A DNA stretch of 27,636 bases from an uncultured Bacillota bacterium (GCA_946410475.1 CAMKAM010000005.1:1-27636); one strand, 5' to 3'; positions 1 to 7,634 are shown, numbered from the stretch's first letter. Numbers and translations: made by a program. The notes: generated from the letters alone by a model not told the origin.

Positions 1-2
1 GG

Positions 3-743
3 CAGTGCTGCTTCGAGCCAGGTGATGTAAAGAACACATACGGGACAGGCTGCTTCCTCCTGATGAATACAGGGACAGAAAAGACTCTTTCGGAAAACGG
101 TCTGCTTACTACGATAGCTGCCGGCCGTGACGATACTATACGCTACGCCCTCGAGGGCAGCGTCTTCCAGGCCGGGGCCGCCGTACAGTGGCTGCGCGAC
201 GGCATAGGACTGATCGAGACCGCAAAGGAGTCCGAAGACCTGGCAAGAGCAGCCGAGGATACCGGCGGCGTATTCGTCGTGCCCGCGTTCTCGGGACTCG
301 GTGCTCCTCACTGGGACCCGTACGCGAGAGGGACCATCGTCGGCATAACGCGCGGCACGGAGAGAAAGCATATAGTCAGGGCGACTCTTGAATCGATCGC
401 CTATCAGACAAGAGACATACTCAAAGCGATGCTCGAAGACTCCGGCGTAGATATATCCGCGCTGAGGGTCGACGGCGGCGCTGCAAGGAACGACTTCCTG
501 ATGCAGTTCCAGGCGGACATACTGGACGTACCGGTAGTAAGGCCGGCAAACGTCGAAGCGACCGCTCTCGGAGCGGCTTATCTGGCGGGTCTGACAGTCG
601 GATTCTGGAAAGACGAAGCCGAGCTGAGATCCATGCAGGAGGATGCTTCACGCTTCGAGCCTGCGATGCAGCCTGCGGTGAGAAGACAGCTCCTGCATGA
701 CTGGGACAGAGCAGTCAAACGTTCCAGAGACTGGGCGGAATGA
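3..743 (+). CDS. glpK: Glycerol kinase, C-terminal half (5' end outside window)
   Basis: The reading frame is open from base 3 and the start codon lies outside the window. About 246 of the usual ~500 residues are visible. The first residues (CCFEPGDVKNTYGTGCFLL) are the central GlpK signature. They are followed by the FGGY-family C-terminal domain with the nucleotide-binding VDGGAARNDFLMQFQADIL segment and the APHWDPYARG motif. The enzyme phosphorylates glycerol to sn-glycerol 3-phosphate in the cytoplasm. It lies 32 bp upstream of a monoacylglycerol-lipase-like gene on the same strand, which suggests a glyceride/glycerol-use operon (inference). Identity is very secure; the only defect is truncation by the window edge. 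Confidence 0.96.
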   Translation, partial: QCCFEPGDVKNTYGTGCFLLMNTGTEKTLSENGLLTTIAAGRDDTIRYALEGSVFQAGAAVQWLRDGIGLIETAKESEDLARAAEDTGGVFVVPAFSGLGAPHWDPYARGTIVGITRGTERKHIVRATLESIAYQTRDILKAMLEDSGVDISALRVDGGAARNDFLMQFQADILDVPVVRPANVEATALGAAYLAGLTVGFWKDEAELRSMQEDASRFEPAMQPAVRRQLLHDWDRAVKRSRDWAE

Positions 744-775
744 TATAAAGTTCAAGAAAAAACAAGGTGAAGAAA

Positions 776-1708
776 ATGAAGAAGAACGAATTCACATATC
801 CCTCAGCGGATAATAAAACAACTATCTATGCTACGGAGTGGATCCCGGACGGAGAGGTCCGCGCCGTCCTGCAGATAGCCCACGGCATGGTCGAATACAT
901 CGACAGATATGACGGTTTTGCATCTTTCCTTGCGGAGCACGGATTCTATGTGGCAGGCAACGACCACCTCGGGCACGGCCGCTCTGTCACATCGGATGAC
1001 GAGCATGGCTATTTCGCCCATCCGAACGGCAACGACTGTGTGATAAATGATATGGACCGCCTCCGTCTCATCACAGCTGAAAAGTATCCGGGGATCCCGT
1101 ACTTCTTCCTCGGTCACAGCATGGGCTCTTTCCTCCTCCGCCAGTACCTGACGATGTACGGCAGAGGACTTGCAGGCGCGATAGTGATGGGTACCGGAGA
1201 GCAGCCGGCTCCTGTTCTCAATGCAGGCAAAATGCTTTGCAGGGCCATCGCGCTCGTAAAGGGATGGCATCACAGGAGCGGTCTCATCAACGGCATCGCA
1301 TTCGGCAGCTACAACAAAGCTTTCGAGCCTGCACGGACACCGTGCGACTGGCTGAGCCGCGATGAGAATAATGTAGATGCTTACATGAAAGATCCATGGT
1401 GCACATATATGTTCACCGTCAACGGTTATTACCAGATGTTCAGCGGCATACAGAAGTGCCAGGATCCGAAGAATATCGACAGGATACCGAAAGACCTGCC
1501 GGTGCTGTTCGTTTCCGGCGCCGAAGACCCTGTCGGAGAGAGCGGAAAAGGAGTGAAGAAGGCTTATGACAGCTATGTCAAAGCCGGCATCCTCGATGTC
1601 GGCATCAAGCTCTACGAGAAGGACCGCCACGAGATACTCAACGAGATCGACCGGCACGAAGTGTTCAGCGATCTGCTTGACTGGCTTGAAGCCCGCATAG
1701 AAAAATAA
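776..1708 (+). CDS. Alpha/beta hydrolase, monoacylglycerol lipase-like
   Basis: A 310-residue serine hydrolase of the Hydrolase_4 (lysophospholipase/monoglyceride lipase) type. The catalytic triad is visible: Ser115 in the elbow GHSMGS, Asp251 in GAEDPVG and His285 in EKDRHEILNE. The oxyanion-region HGMVEY and the NDHLGHGRS motif are also family features. There is no signal peptide, so it should be cytoplasmic. A GTG at 767 is in frame, but the AAGGTGA Shine-Dalgarno at 764-770 sits correctly for the ATG at 776, so that start was chosen. The neighbour glpK would consume the glycerol released from monoglycerides, and the next gene is an acyl-CoA thioesterase, so a lipid-handling role fits. Exact substrate is inferred. 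Confidence 0.88.
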   Translation: MKKNEFTYPSADNKTTIYATEWIPDGEVRAVLQIAHGMVEYIDRYDGFASFLAEHGFYVAGNDHLGHGRSVTSDDEHGYFAHPNGNDCVINDMDRLRLITAEKYPGIPYFFLGHSMGSFLLRQYLTMYGRGLAGAIVMGTGEQPAPVLNAGKMLCRAIALVKGWHHRSGLINGIAFGSYNKAFEPARTPCDWLSRDENNVDAYMKDPWCTYMFTVNGYYQMFSGIQKCQDPKNIDRIPKDLPVLFVSGAEDPVGESGKGVKKAYDSYVKAGILDVGIKLYEKDRHEILNEIDRHEVFSDLLDWLEARIEK

Positions 1709-1736
1709 AACAATGAGAGATACAGGGAGGAACGAA

Positions 1737-2117
1737 GTGTCCGTACCATCGAAAAATGAAACACCAAAAAGAACTATAATGACCCGCGCCATCCAGCCGC
1801 GCGAGCTGAACCAGGCCGACGTTCTCGCCGGCGGTTTTCTCATGACATGGATGGATGAGATAGCGGGCATCACATCTCAAAGATACGCAGGTCCTCCGGT
1901 CACCACCGTCGGGATGACGGATATCAAGCTTCGCGAGCCGATCCGTAAAGGTGACATACTCGAGATCTGCGGCACAGTAGTGAAGACAGGCCGGACATCC
2001 GTAACAGTACTGGTGACAGCGACAGTAGACGGAAAGAGCGAGCCGTCCGCGGAAGGCCTGTTCACCTACGTCGCTGTCGATGAAGACGGCAAGCCGCGTG
2101 CATATTGCCAAAGTTAG
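1737..2117 (+). CDS. Acyl-CoA thioesterase, hotdog fold (YciA/BFIT type)
   Basis: A 126-residue single hotdog-domain protein. The family signature is GGFLMTWMDEIAGITSQRYAG, preceded by the Asn-containing NQADVL stretch; the Asp of WMDE is the usual catalytic or helix-end residue. A beta-rich core (TVGMTDIKLREPIRKGDILE) follows. It would hydrolyse acyl-CoA to free acid and CoA as an oligomer in the cytoplasm. An ATG at 1713 is in frame but has no ribosome binding site. A GGGAGG at 1725-1730 is 6 nt before the GTG at 1737, so GTG is the better start. The gene follows the lipase-like gene by 28 bp, apparently in the same transcript. Chain-length preference cannot be read from the sequence. Confidence 0.88.
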   Translation: MSVPSKNETPKRTIMTRAIQPRELNQADVLAGGFLMTWMDEIAGITSQRYAGPPVTTVGMTDIKLREPIRKGDILEICGTVVKTGRTSVTVLVTATVDGKSEPSAEGLFTYVAVDEDGKPRAYCQS

Positions 2118-2133
2118 TATTTTCTGATATATT
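2105..2133 (+). promoter_or_regulatory. Sigma-A promoter with extended -10 for the nitrilase-family gene
   Basis: TTGCCA (2105-2110) and TATATT (2128-2133) are separated by 17 bp, and a TG one base before the -10 makes it an extended -10 element. It overlaps the last codons of the thioesterase gene and would start transcription near 2140. The match to consensus is seen directly; activity is inferred. Confidence 0.55.
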
Positions 2134-2149
2134 ACAAAAGCGTTTGAGA

Positions 2150-2167
2150 TGCATCACATTTGATGCA
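2150..2167. promoter_or_regulatory. 7-bp inverted repeat, candidate operator
   Basis: TGCATCA and TGATGCA are perfect inverted arms separated by 4 bp. They lie about 10 bp after the predicted transcription start and 30 bp before the nitrilase-family start codon. No T-run follows, so a protein-binding site is likelier than a terminator. Confidence 0.4.
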
Positions 2168-2196
2168 CCAGTGAACTGTTCTGCGCAAAAAATGAT

Positions 2197-3030
2197 ATGG
2201 ATACAAAGAAAGAAAACATCAAAAGAAAACAGCGTTACAGCGTTGCCGTAATACAGATGAAGAGCAAACTGTTCGACACCTGGACGAATCTGGCCAGGGC
2301 TGTCGAATTCGTTGAGGAAGCCGCAAAAGAAGGCGCTGATCTGATCTGCCTTCCGGAGGGTTTCCTTACGGGATATGATGCCGACAGGATCGAGGAGACC
2401 ATAGTCCATGCGGAACCGATCGACGGCAACTGCATGCAGACGATGATGCTCCTCGCCAGAGAGAACAAGGTACACATACTGGTACCATTCTTCGCAAGAT
2501 CGAGCGACGGAGTCAGGAACAGCGCCTTCCTCATCGATGATGAAGGAAAGGTCGTCTGCAGTTATTCCAAGACCCACCTCATTGGAACAGAAAAAGGAAA
2601 CCTGCAGCCGGGCAACCTTCTTCCTGTCTGGGACACGAAACTCGGAAAGATCGGCATTCTCATTTGCTACGACGCCTGCTTCCCTGAAACAGCAAGAGTG
2701 CTTGCGATGAAGGGCGCGGAACTGATACTCGTTCCGTCGGCATGGCGCACCGGATCGTACTTCTCCAGATGGTGGAAGCTCGACCTTTCGTGCAGAGCAC
2801 TGGACAACCTCGTCTACGTCGCCGCCCCGAATCTCACGGGGCCTTGCGGTGAGGGCGGGGCATTCGCCGGACTCAGCAGGATAATAGAACCCACAGGTGA
2901 CATCCTTGCCGGGCTTGACGAGACAGAAGAAGGTATCGCTTACTCGAATATCGACCTTCGCCAATTGAAAAAGGAGAGATCAAACAACACAGTATTAGAT
3001 GACATCAGGAAAGATCTCTATTCATATTGA
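2197..3030 (+). CDS. Carbon-nitrogen hydrolase (nitrilase superfamily amidase)
   Basis: A 277-residue nitrilase-superfamily enzyme with the Glu-Lys-Cys catalytic triad: Glu54 in CLPEGF, Lys125 in SYSKTHLIG and the nucleophile Cys157 in ICYDACFPE. Length fits the stand-alone hydrolases (omega-amidase, N-carbamoyl-amine amidohydrolase and aliphatic amidase-like branches). It would cleave a non-peptide C-N bond in the cytoplasm; the substrate cannot be chosen from sequence alone. The ATG at 2197 has no clear Shine-Dalgarno, but the conserved core begins at residue 14 (YSVAVIQM), so little could be lost with another start. It appears to have its own promoter inside the end of the upstream thioesterase gene, with a 7-bp inverted repeat just before the gene. 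Confidence 0.9.
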   Translation: MDTKKENIKRKQRYSVAVIQMKSKLFDTWTNLARAVEFVEEAAKEGADLICLPEGFLTGYDADRIEETIVHAEPIDGNCMQTMMLLARENKVHILVPFFARSSDGVRNSAFLIDDEGKVVCSYSKTHLIGTEKGNLQPGNLLPVWDTKLGKIGILICYDACFPETARVLAMKGAELILVPSAWRTGSYFSRWWKLDLSCRALDNLVYVAAPNLTGPCGEGGAFAGLSRIIEPTGDILAGLDETEEGIAYSNIDLRQLKKERSNNTVLDDIRKDLYSY

Positions 3031-3229
3031 TCATAATATTGCATCCGGAACGCAGGCGCTGACCACTCTTTCTCACACACGTTTTTAATTAAAACTTATG
3101 TAGAATATGTTGTCAATCAGTATTTTCAGAATCTTTGGTCCATGTTATCATTCTATTAGGTATTCATGCTCGTTTTACATAGTTGATCATAGTATGTATC
3201 ACGAAAACAATAATCTACGGAGGTGTGAA

Positions 3230-3919
3230 ATGAAAAAAGGTATTTGCTTATTGCTCAGTCTGACGCTGGCCCTGATGATGTCTCTGGCACTCACCGGCTG
3301 CGGCGACGAAACTGCACCGGTCAAGGAAGCCGCTGACGGATGTCTTGCAGCTATGGCTGACGGCGACATGGAAAAAGCGAAAGAGTTCTGCGATGAAGAA
3401 GTATTCAAGACCGGCTCTCTTTCAAGTTTCAGTGAATTTGAGACTATCACAGATTCTCTTGCCGAATCGGCAGGTATCAAAGCTGATGATCTCAGCGATG
3501 AGGCAAAAGACAGCATAGAGAAATTCAAGACCGATTTTCTGGATCAGCTTATAGACTCATATGAGATCGGTGATGTGACTATCAACGATGACGGCACAGC
3601 CACAGTCAATGCAAAGGTCACTTACGGATATGATATCGATAAGATGCAGAAGATCGATTTCGACAAAATGGATGATGCAGAGAAGATCATGCAGAAATAC
3701 ATGACCGATCACCAGAGCGAGCTGCTCTCGATATATCAGTCTGAAGGACAGACGAAAGCGATGACCAAAATGGTCAATGATGTCCTCCCGGATCTGATGG
3801 ATATGCTGGCTGACAAGATCAACACAGAAGCAGCCGGAACGACTGATGAAGACACGGTCCTGACGCTCGAGCAGAAAGACGACAAATGGCTCGTCACGAA
3901 GATGGAAGCTAAACAGTAA
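3230..3919 (+). CDS. Predicted lipoprotein
   Basis: A 229-residue protein starting at ATG 3230, which follows a strong GGAGGTG ribosome binding site; an upstream in-frame ATG at 3107 has none. It has a lipoprotein signal peptide (MKKGIC, a hydrophobic stretch, then the lipobox LTGC with Cys24). The mature part is acidic and helical, beginning with PVKEAADGCLAAMADGDMEK. That pattern resembles the small DUF4878/DUF5105-type lipoproteins of Clostridia, whose function is unknown. It should be anchored to the outer face of the membrane. Its stop codon directly abuts the ATG of the next gene, a DMT transporter, so the two are almost certainly co-transcribed. No biochemical role is claimed. Confidence 0.85.
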   Translation: MKKGICLLLSLTLALMMSLALTGCGDETAPVKEAADGCLAAMADGDMEKAKEFCDEEVFKTGSLSSFSEFETITDSLAESAGIKADDLSDEAKDSIEKFKTDFLDQLIDSYEIGDVTINDDGTATVNAKVTYGYDIDKMQKIDFDKMDDAEKIMQKYMTDHQSELLSIYQSEGQTKAMTKMVNDVLPDLMDMLADKINTEAAGTTDEDTVLTLEQKDDKWLVTKMEAKQ

Positions 3920-4852
3920 ATGATCTCGATATTATTGGGGCTCGTTGCAGGAATAGCAACGCCCACGCAAACCAGCATCAATGGAAGGCTGAGAGAAAAC
4001 GACCGCTCCGCCTATCTGACTACGCTCGTATCATTCGGCGGAGCGGTGATCATACTGATCATGATCGCCCTTCTCACGCAGGGCGGTCTTTTTATACCTT
4101 TCGGACGGATAGCTGAAGAACCCCTCTGGATCTGGTCCGGAGGTCTTTGCGGTACGATCATAATACTCATGAACACAGTCTGCCTGCCGCATCTCGGCAG
4201 CGCGAACACGGTCGTCCTCGTATCCACCGGACAGATAATCACAGGACTGCTTATCGACCAGTTCGGTTTTTTCGATTCACCCGAAGTCCGCATGGACTTG
4301 CTCAGAACGATCGGCGCCGTCCTCGTGATCGCCGGCGTCCTGCTCGTTTCGTACGAAAAAGACACGTCGCGCACTCCGCTTACAGGAAAGATCATATACA
4401 TCATCGGTGCTCTGATCGGAGGGGCAGCGTGCGGCATCCAGGTCGCTGTGAACGGAGCACTTTCTGTCGTCACCGGATCGTCAGTCCAGACCACGCTGAT
4501 CTCAATGAGCATCGGTCTGATCTCCACCGCATTGCTCATCCTCCTCATGGTCCTCATCCGGGGCAGGAACAGCATATTCGATGATGACACGCGGGCAGCG
4601 GATCAAGGTTACAAATGGTGGATGTTCACAGGAGGCGCCTTCGGCGTGATCGTGGTGCTGAGCAACGCCATCATCGCTCCCGTCCTCGGCGCGGGTCTCG
4701 TCACCATACTCAACCTCGTCGGCATGATGGGGACCGGCCTCCTGATCGATGCGACCGGCTTCCTTGGTATTGAAAGAAAACCTGTCACCGCTGCCAAGAT
4801 GATCGGCATGATAGCGATGACGGCCGGGACCATCCTGATCTCTCTCATATAA
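3920..4852 (+). CDS. DMT-family transporter, YdcZ (DUF606) type, two-repeat
   Basis: A 310-residue integral membrane protein with about ten hydrophobic helices. It is made of two similar halves, each starting with a GLxxGxxxxxQxxxNGxL pattern: GLVAGIATPTQTSINGRL near residue 7 and GALIGGAACGIQVAVNGAL near residue 157. This is the internal duplication of YdcZ/DUF606 members of the drug/metabolite transporter superfamily. The ATG immediately follows the TAA of the lipoprotein gene with no gap, implying translational coupling. The substrate is unknown. A hairpin with a T-run follows the gene. The family call is strong; any role linked to the lipoprotein is inference from adjacency only. Confidence 0.87.
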   Translation: MISILLGLVAGIATPTQTSINGRLRENDRSAYLTTLVSFGGAVIILIMIALLTQGGLFIPFGRIAEEPLWIWSGGLCGTIIILMNTVCLPHLGSANTVVLVSTGQIITGLLIDQFGFFDSPEVRMDLLRTIGAVLVIAGVLLVSYEKDTSRTPLTGKIIYIIGALIGGAACGIQVAVNGALSVVTGSSVQTTLISMSIGLISTALLILLMVLIRGRNSIFDDDTRAADQGYKWWMFTGGAFGVIVVLSNAIIAPVLGAGLVTILNLVGMMGTGLLIDATGFLGIERKPVTAAKMIGMIAMTAGTILISLI

Positions 4853-4864
4853 CTTTTTTGACCG

Positions 4865-4896
4865 ATGCGCGGTCGCTGCCGGCGTCCGCATTTTTT
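4865..4896 (+). terminator. Probable intrinsic terminator after the YdcZ-type transporter
   Basis: An imperfect GC-rich hairpin with outer arms ATGCG and CGCAT is followed directly by six T residues (4891-4896), 12 bp after the stop codon. Bulges in the stem lower the confidence. Confidence 0.5.
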
Positions 4897-4928
4897 CATA
4901 TACTCATTACACATATAACAACTATTTC

Positions 4929-4937
4929 TGATATACT
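4929..4937 (+). promoter_or_regulatory. Extended -10 promoter for the small orphan gene
   Basis: TGATATACT is a good extended -10 element; a weak TTACAC lies 19 bp upstream (4907-4912). Predicted transcription starts near 4944, about 45 bp before the start codon of the small protein. Confidence 0.45.
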
Positions 4938-4987
4938 GTCAGAGTAGCAAAACAATGAAATCTGATTGACTGGGAGGTATGGCAAAA

Positions 4988-5182
4988 ATGAACAGCAACA
5001 CAGCAAGAACAAATTCGACAATATCAGGTTCGGCACCGGTATCGGCAAGATACGCGAATGCCTCAAAGAAGAACGAAATAAGATGCGTCGTCGCAGGCGG
5101 CATGGCCTGGAACACAGAGCTCGTACAGTACAAAACGACTCACGGTCCCATGGATGTCCGTATCTGGCGCGTTTCAAAATAG
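4988..5182 (+). CDS. Small orphan protein, 64 residues
   Basis: I do not recognise this family. The 64-residue product has a Ser/Thr/Asn-rich first third and a more structured-looking end with AGGMAWNTELVQYKTTHG and a final RIWRVSK. It has no signal peptide, membrane helix or cysteine pair. A GGGAGG at 4972-4977 is 10 nt before the ATG at 4988; the in-frame ATG at 4979 is too close to that site. Codon use matches the neighbours, an extended -10 promoter precedes it, and it ends 24 bp before the next gene's start. These points argue for a real gene, probably co-transcribed with the secreted protein downstream. Confidence 0.5.
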   Translation: MNSNTARTNSTISGSAPVSARYANASKKNEIRCVVAGGMAWNTELVQYKTTHGPMDVRIWRVSK

Positions 5183-5206
5183 AAAACGCAGACAACGGAG
5201 GGAACC

Positions 5207-6001
5207 ATGGGAAACAGCACTATGATCAAACGTGTATCATTATTCATCGTACTGCTTGTCATTATTTCTATGACAGCAGTCATGACGATACAGCCTGCGC
5301 AGGCAAAGAGCAAGTACTATCTGCCGTCGAAGATCTCTTATTACAAGTATAAGAACGGTAAATTCGTAAAGAGCGAGGCTTATTCTTTGACTTACAACAA
5401 AAAAGGTCACGTGACCGCTATAAAGAGGTCGAGCGGCAACACAAGCAAGCTGAAATATGCTTACTACAAAAAAGGATACCTCAAGAAGATAACCTGCCCG
5501 GGAGGCGAATTCTTTGCCTTTGACTCAAAGGGACGCATGACTAAATACTGGAGCGGCGATTCCACCGACAAGACCTATTACAGCGGAAAACGTCTCACAA
5601 AATGCTGGGAAGACCGCGACTGGTACAAATTCAAGTATTCGTATTATCCCAGCGGAAATGTCAAGAGCATTTCGGAGCGTTACATGGAAAATCCGGATGA
5701 CATGATCCCTGAATACATGATCACGTTGAATAAAAAGGGCTTCATAGCAAAGGAAAGCAGCAACGGCGGCTCGACATACACACTCAAATACAGCTATGAC
5801 AAGAAAGGCAGGGTCAAAGCTGTCACGGAATACAGAGGCTCAAGAAAACTGGGGAGATACTATTTCGGTTATAAAAAAGCACGCACGACGACGAGCAGAT
5901 CGAAATACACTGCTGTCGTCAATGCGTACGTATTTCCTTACGGACCTCAAAGCATGCTGGTTGCCGTCGGCGGAGGTTACGCTGCGGCACTCCAGTTCTA
6001 A
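5207..6001 (+). CDS. Secreted protein with YD-like repeats, unknown function
   Basis: A 264-residue protein with an N-terminal signal peptide: a basic start, a hydrophobic core around residues 10-28, and a likely cleavage after AQA near residue 34. The mature part is rich in Tyr and Lys and contains loose repeats of the form YNKKGHVTAIKR, YKKGYLKKI, FDSKGRMTKYW and YDKKGRVKAVTEY. Such Y-x-x-x-G-x-x-x repeats recall the RHS/YD strand pattern and suggest a beta-rich extracellular protein; no toxin or enzymatic motif is visible. A GGAGGG sits 5 nt before the ATG. Its TAA overlaps by 4 bp the stop codon of the convergent aldehyde dehydrogenase gene, and its terminator lies inside that gene. Confidence 0.75.
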   Translation: MGNSTMIKRVSLFIVLLVIISMTAVMTIQPAQAKSKYYLPSKISYYKYKNGKFVKSEAYSLTYNKKGHVTAIKRSSGNTSKLKYAYYKKGYLKKITCPGGEFFAFDSKGRMTKYWSGDSTDKTYYSGKRLTKCWEDRDWYKFKYSYYPSGNVKSISERYMENPDDMIPEYMITLNKKGFIAKESSNGGSTYTLKYSYDKKGRVKAVTEYRGSRKLGRYYFGYKKARTTTSRSKYTAVVNAYVFPYGPQSMLVAVGGGYAAALQF

Positions 6002-7380
6002 AGCGACCAGATATCATCATCGGACGGCTGCACAGCGGCCGTCTTTTTGTATGCGATCCTGCTGACATTGAACAGGTGGCGCCAGCTGACATTCTCGCTG
6101 AGCGAATTGCAGCCCCAGCTGCCGCAGGCAAGTGTCGTCGTCGGAGCCAGGCCGTTGAAGAAGCTGCCGCCGCTGTTCGTGGAGCTCACCTGGTTTATCG
6201 TGAATCTCGAAGCCGGGAGCGCAAGGGCCGCCGCCTCGATGTTTTCCGTCGTGTTCGAATGTACTGCCACGGTATGTCCTGCGCCGCCGGTACTGAAGTT
6301 GGCGTCCGCGATACTTATCGCCTCATCCCATGTATCGTACGTGTACAGCGTCTGTACAGGGGCCATCTTCTCCTTGGACAGATCGTCCGCCGGACCGTAG
6401 CTTTTCGGCCTTATCAGGATCATCCTTATCCCTTCGGGCAGCTCGATCCCTGCTTTCCCTGCAACATATGCAGCCGACTTGCCGGCAAGAGACGCGTCCA
6501 TGACGCCGCCCGGGAACATCACTTTCCTTATCTCCGCAGCCGCATCTGCTCCTTCTGCATCAGTCTCATCGATATAGTAAGCCCCGTTCGCCTCATATAC
6601 CTTCACTGCTTCTTCGAGCTTCGAAGCCGGGAATATCGCAGCCTGCTCTCCGGTGCAGATGATGCCGTTGTCGAAGCATCTTCCCTCCATCAGCATCGGG
6701 ATCACCTCTTCAAGATCCACGTCCTCATCGATCAGGCACTGTACGTTTCCGGGACCTACACCGAGGGCCGGTCTTCCTGATGAGTAAGCCGCTTTGACCA
6801 TGCCTGCGCCGCCCGTGCAGATGCATTCGTCGCACATCTGCATCGTCAGATTCGACAGTTCTATCGTCGGCTCTTCGATGCACTGGACGAGATCCACCGG
6901 CGCGCCTGCCGCCGCAAGGTTCTCTCTGATCATCTTCACCGTCTCGAAACTGCACTTTTTTGCCTTCGGATGTGGGCAGATGATCACTGAATTAGCCCCT
7001 TTGACCGCGAACATCGCGTTGCACATCGGCGTTACTATCGGGTTAGTCACAGGCGTTATGCATCCGATGACGCCTATCGGTTTAGCAACGAAGACGATAC
7101 CTTCTTCCTCATCTCTGCCGATGATACCTCTGCTCTTTCCGCCTTTGATATCATTCCAGATTATCCTGGACTTGCCCATGTTCTTCTTTACTTTGTCTTC
7201 ATATACTCCCATGCCGGTCTCATCTATCGCCATCCTCGCAAGCACCTCGGCATTGTCGTATACCGTTTTACCTATGATCATGCACAGCTCGTCTATCCGT
7301 TCCTGATCATACGTCTCGATGACCTTCTGAGCGGAGAGTGCTCTTTCGAGCATTTCAGCTATTATCACTCTGTTATCCAT
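5998..7380 (-). CDS. CoA-acylating aldehyde dehydrogenase
   Basis: A 460-residue stand-alone NAD-dependent aldehyde dehydrogenase of the acetylating class (EutE/PduP, AdhE N-terminal domain). It converts an aldehyde plus CoA to acyl-CoA, or the reverse in alcohol or butanol fermentation. Visible features are IDETGMGVYEDKV, the cofactor-region PIGVIGCITPVTNPIVTPM, GGAGMVKAAYSSGRPALGVG, the catalytic Cys242 in FDNGIICTGEQ and the C-terminal LACGSWGCNSLSENV. There is no fused alcohol dehydrogenase domain, encapsulation peptide or microcompartment neighbour. The start is supported by an AAGG/AAGGG stretch just upstream. A clear sigma-A promoter with a palindrome at +1 precedes it. Whether acetaldehyde, propanal or butanal is the substrate cannot be told. 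Confidence 0.92.
   Translation of the reverse strand: MDNRVIIAEMLERALSAQKVIETYDQERIDELCMIIGKTVYDNAEVLARMAIDETGMGVYEDKVKKNMGKSRIIWNDIKGGKSRGIIGRDEEEGIVFVAKPIGVIGCITPVTNPIVTPMCNAMFAVKGANSVIICPHPKAKKCSFETVKMIRENLAAAGAPVDLVQCIEEPTIELSNLTMQMCDECICTGGAGMVKAAYSSGRPALGVGPGNVQCLIDEDVDLEEVIPMLMEGRCFDNGIICTGEQAAIFPASKLEEAVKVYEANGAYYIDETDAEGADAAAEIRKVMFPGGVMDASLAGKSAAYVAGKAGIELPEGIRMILIRPKSYGPADDLSKEKMAPVQTLYTYDTWDEAISIADANFSTGGAGHTVAVHSNTTENIEAAALALPASRFTINQVSSTNSGGSFFNGLAPTTTLACGSWGCNSLSENVSWRHLFNVSRIAYKKTAAVQPSDDDIWSL
6023..6048 (+). terminator. Intrinsic terminator located inside the opposing coding region
   Basis: GACGGCTGC (6023-6031), a 3-base loop and GCGGCCGTC (6035-6043) form a 9-bp stem with one T-G wobble, followed by TTTTT. 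It ends transcription of the secreted-protein gene. The DNA also encodes residues near the C-terminus of the aldehyde dehydrogenase on the other strand. Confidence 0.8.
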
Positions 7381-7456
7381 CCTTATTCCCTTTCATCACC
7401 AACGAACATTTGAACTCAAAATACCGCCTTTCATGGTCTTTCTTAAGACATCACTA

Positions 7457-7468
7457 GTTGCCGGCAAC
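7457..7468. promoter_or_regulatory. 12-bp perfect palindrome, candidate repressor operator
   Basis: GTTGCCGGCAAC is a perfect palindrome. It covers the predicted transcription start (about 7468) of the aldehyde dehydrogenase promoter, the classic position for a repressor that blocks initiation. Position and symmetry are seen; the binding protein is unknown. Confidence 0.5.
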
Positions 7469-7474
7469 AGAACA

Positions 7475-7503
7475 ATTATAACAGAAAGCATACAATAATA
7501 CAA
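7475..7503 (-). promoter_or_regulatory. Sigma-A promoter of the aldehyde dehydrogenase gene
   Basis: On the minus strand, TTGTAT (7503-7498) and a consensus TATAAT (7480-7475) are separated by 17 bp. Transcription would begin near 7468 and give a leader of about 88 nt. Confidence 0.7.
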
Positions 7504-7538
7504 TCTGCCGGGCTTTCTGCCGAACGGAGCCTGCCCCG

Positions 7539-7567
7539 TTGCTTTTGGCCCACCTATGTCGTAAAAT
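7539..7567 (+). promoter_or_regulatory. Candidate sigma-A promoter of the alpha/beta hydrolase gene
   Basis: TTGCTT (7539-7544) and TAAAAT (7562-7567) are 17 bp apart and divergent from the aldehyde dehydrogenase promoter. A GGAAAGGAG ribosome binding site follows before the ATG at 7635. Confidence 0.5.
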
Positions 7568-7634
7568 GGAATTGTAAATAATCTGAAAACTTGATCAAAG
7601 ACGCGCGCTCCGCGCCGGAAAGGAGAATATCTCT

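Noticed and set aside
803..1873. Long minus-strand open frame (356 codons) opposite the lipase-like gene
   Set aside because: It is the antisense shadow of a gene with a complete catalytic triad, with no ribosome binding site or recognisable domain.
2150..2167. Inverted repeat considered as a terminator for the thioesterase gene
   Set aside because: The stem is short and AT-containing and no T-run follows, so an operator is more likely.
2062..2964. Long minus-strand open frame (300 codons) opposite the nitrilase-family gene
   Set aside because: Antisense shadow; the plus strand carries all three catalytic motifs.
7381..7456. Leader of the aldehyde dehydrogenase gene considered as a riboswitch
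   Set aside because: Only a short GTCTT/AAGAC hairpin was seen; no known aptamer consensus and too short a leader.
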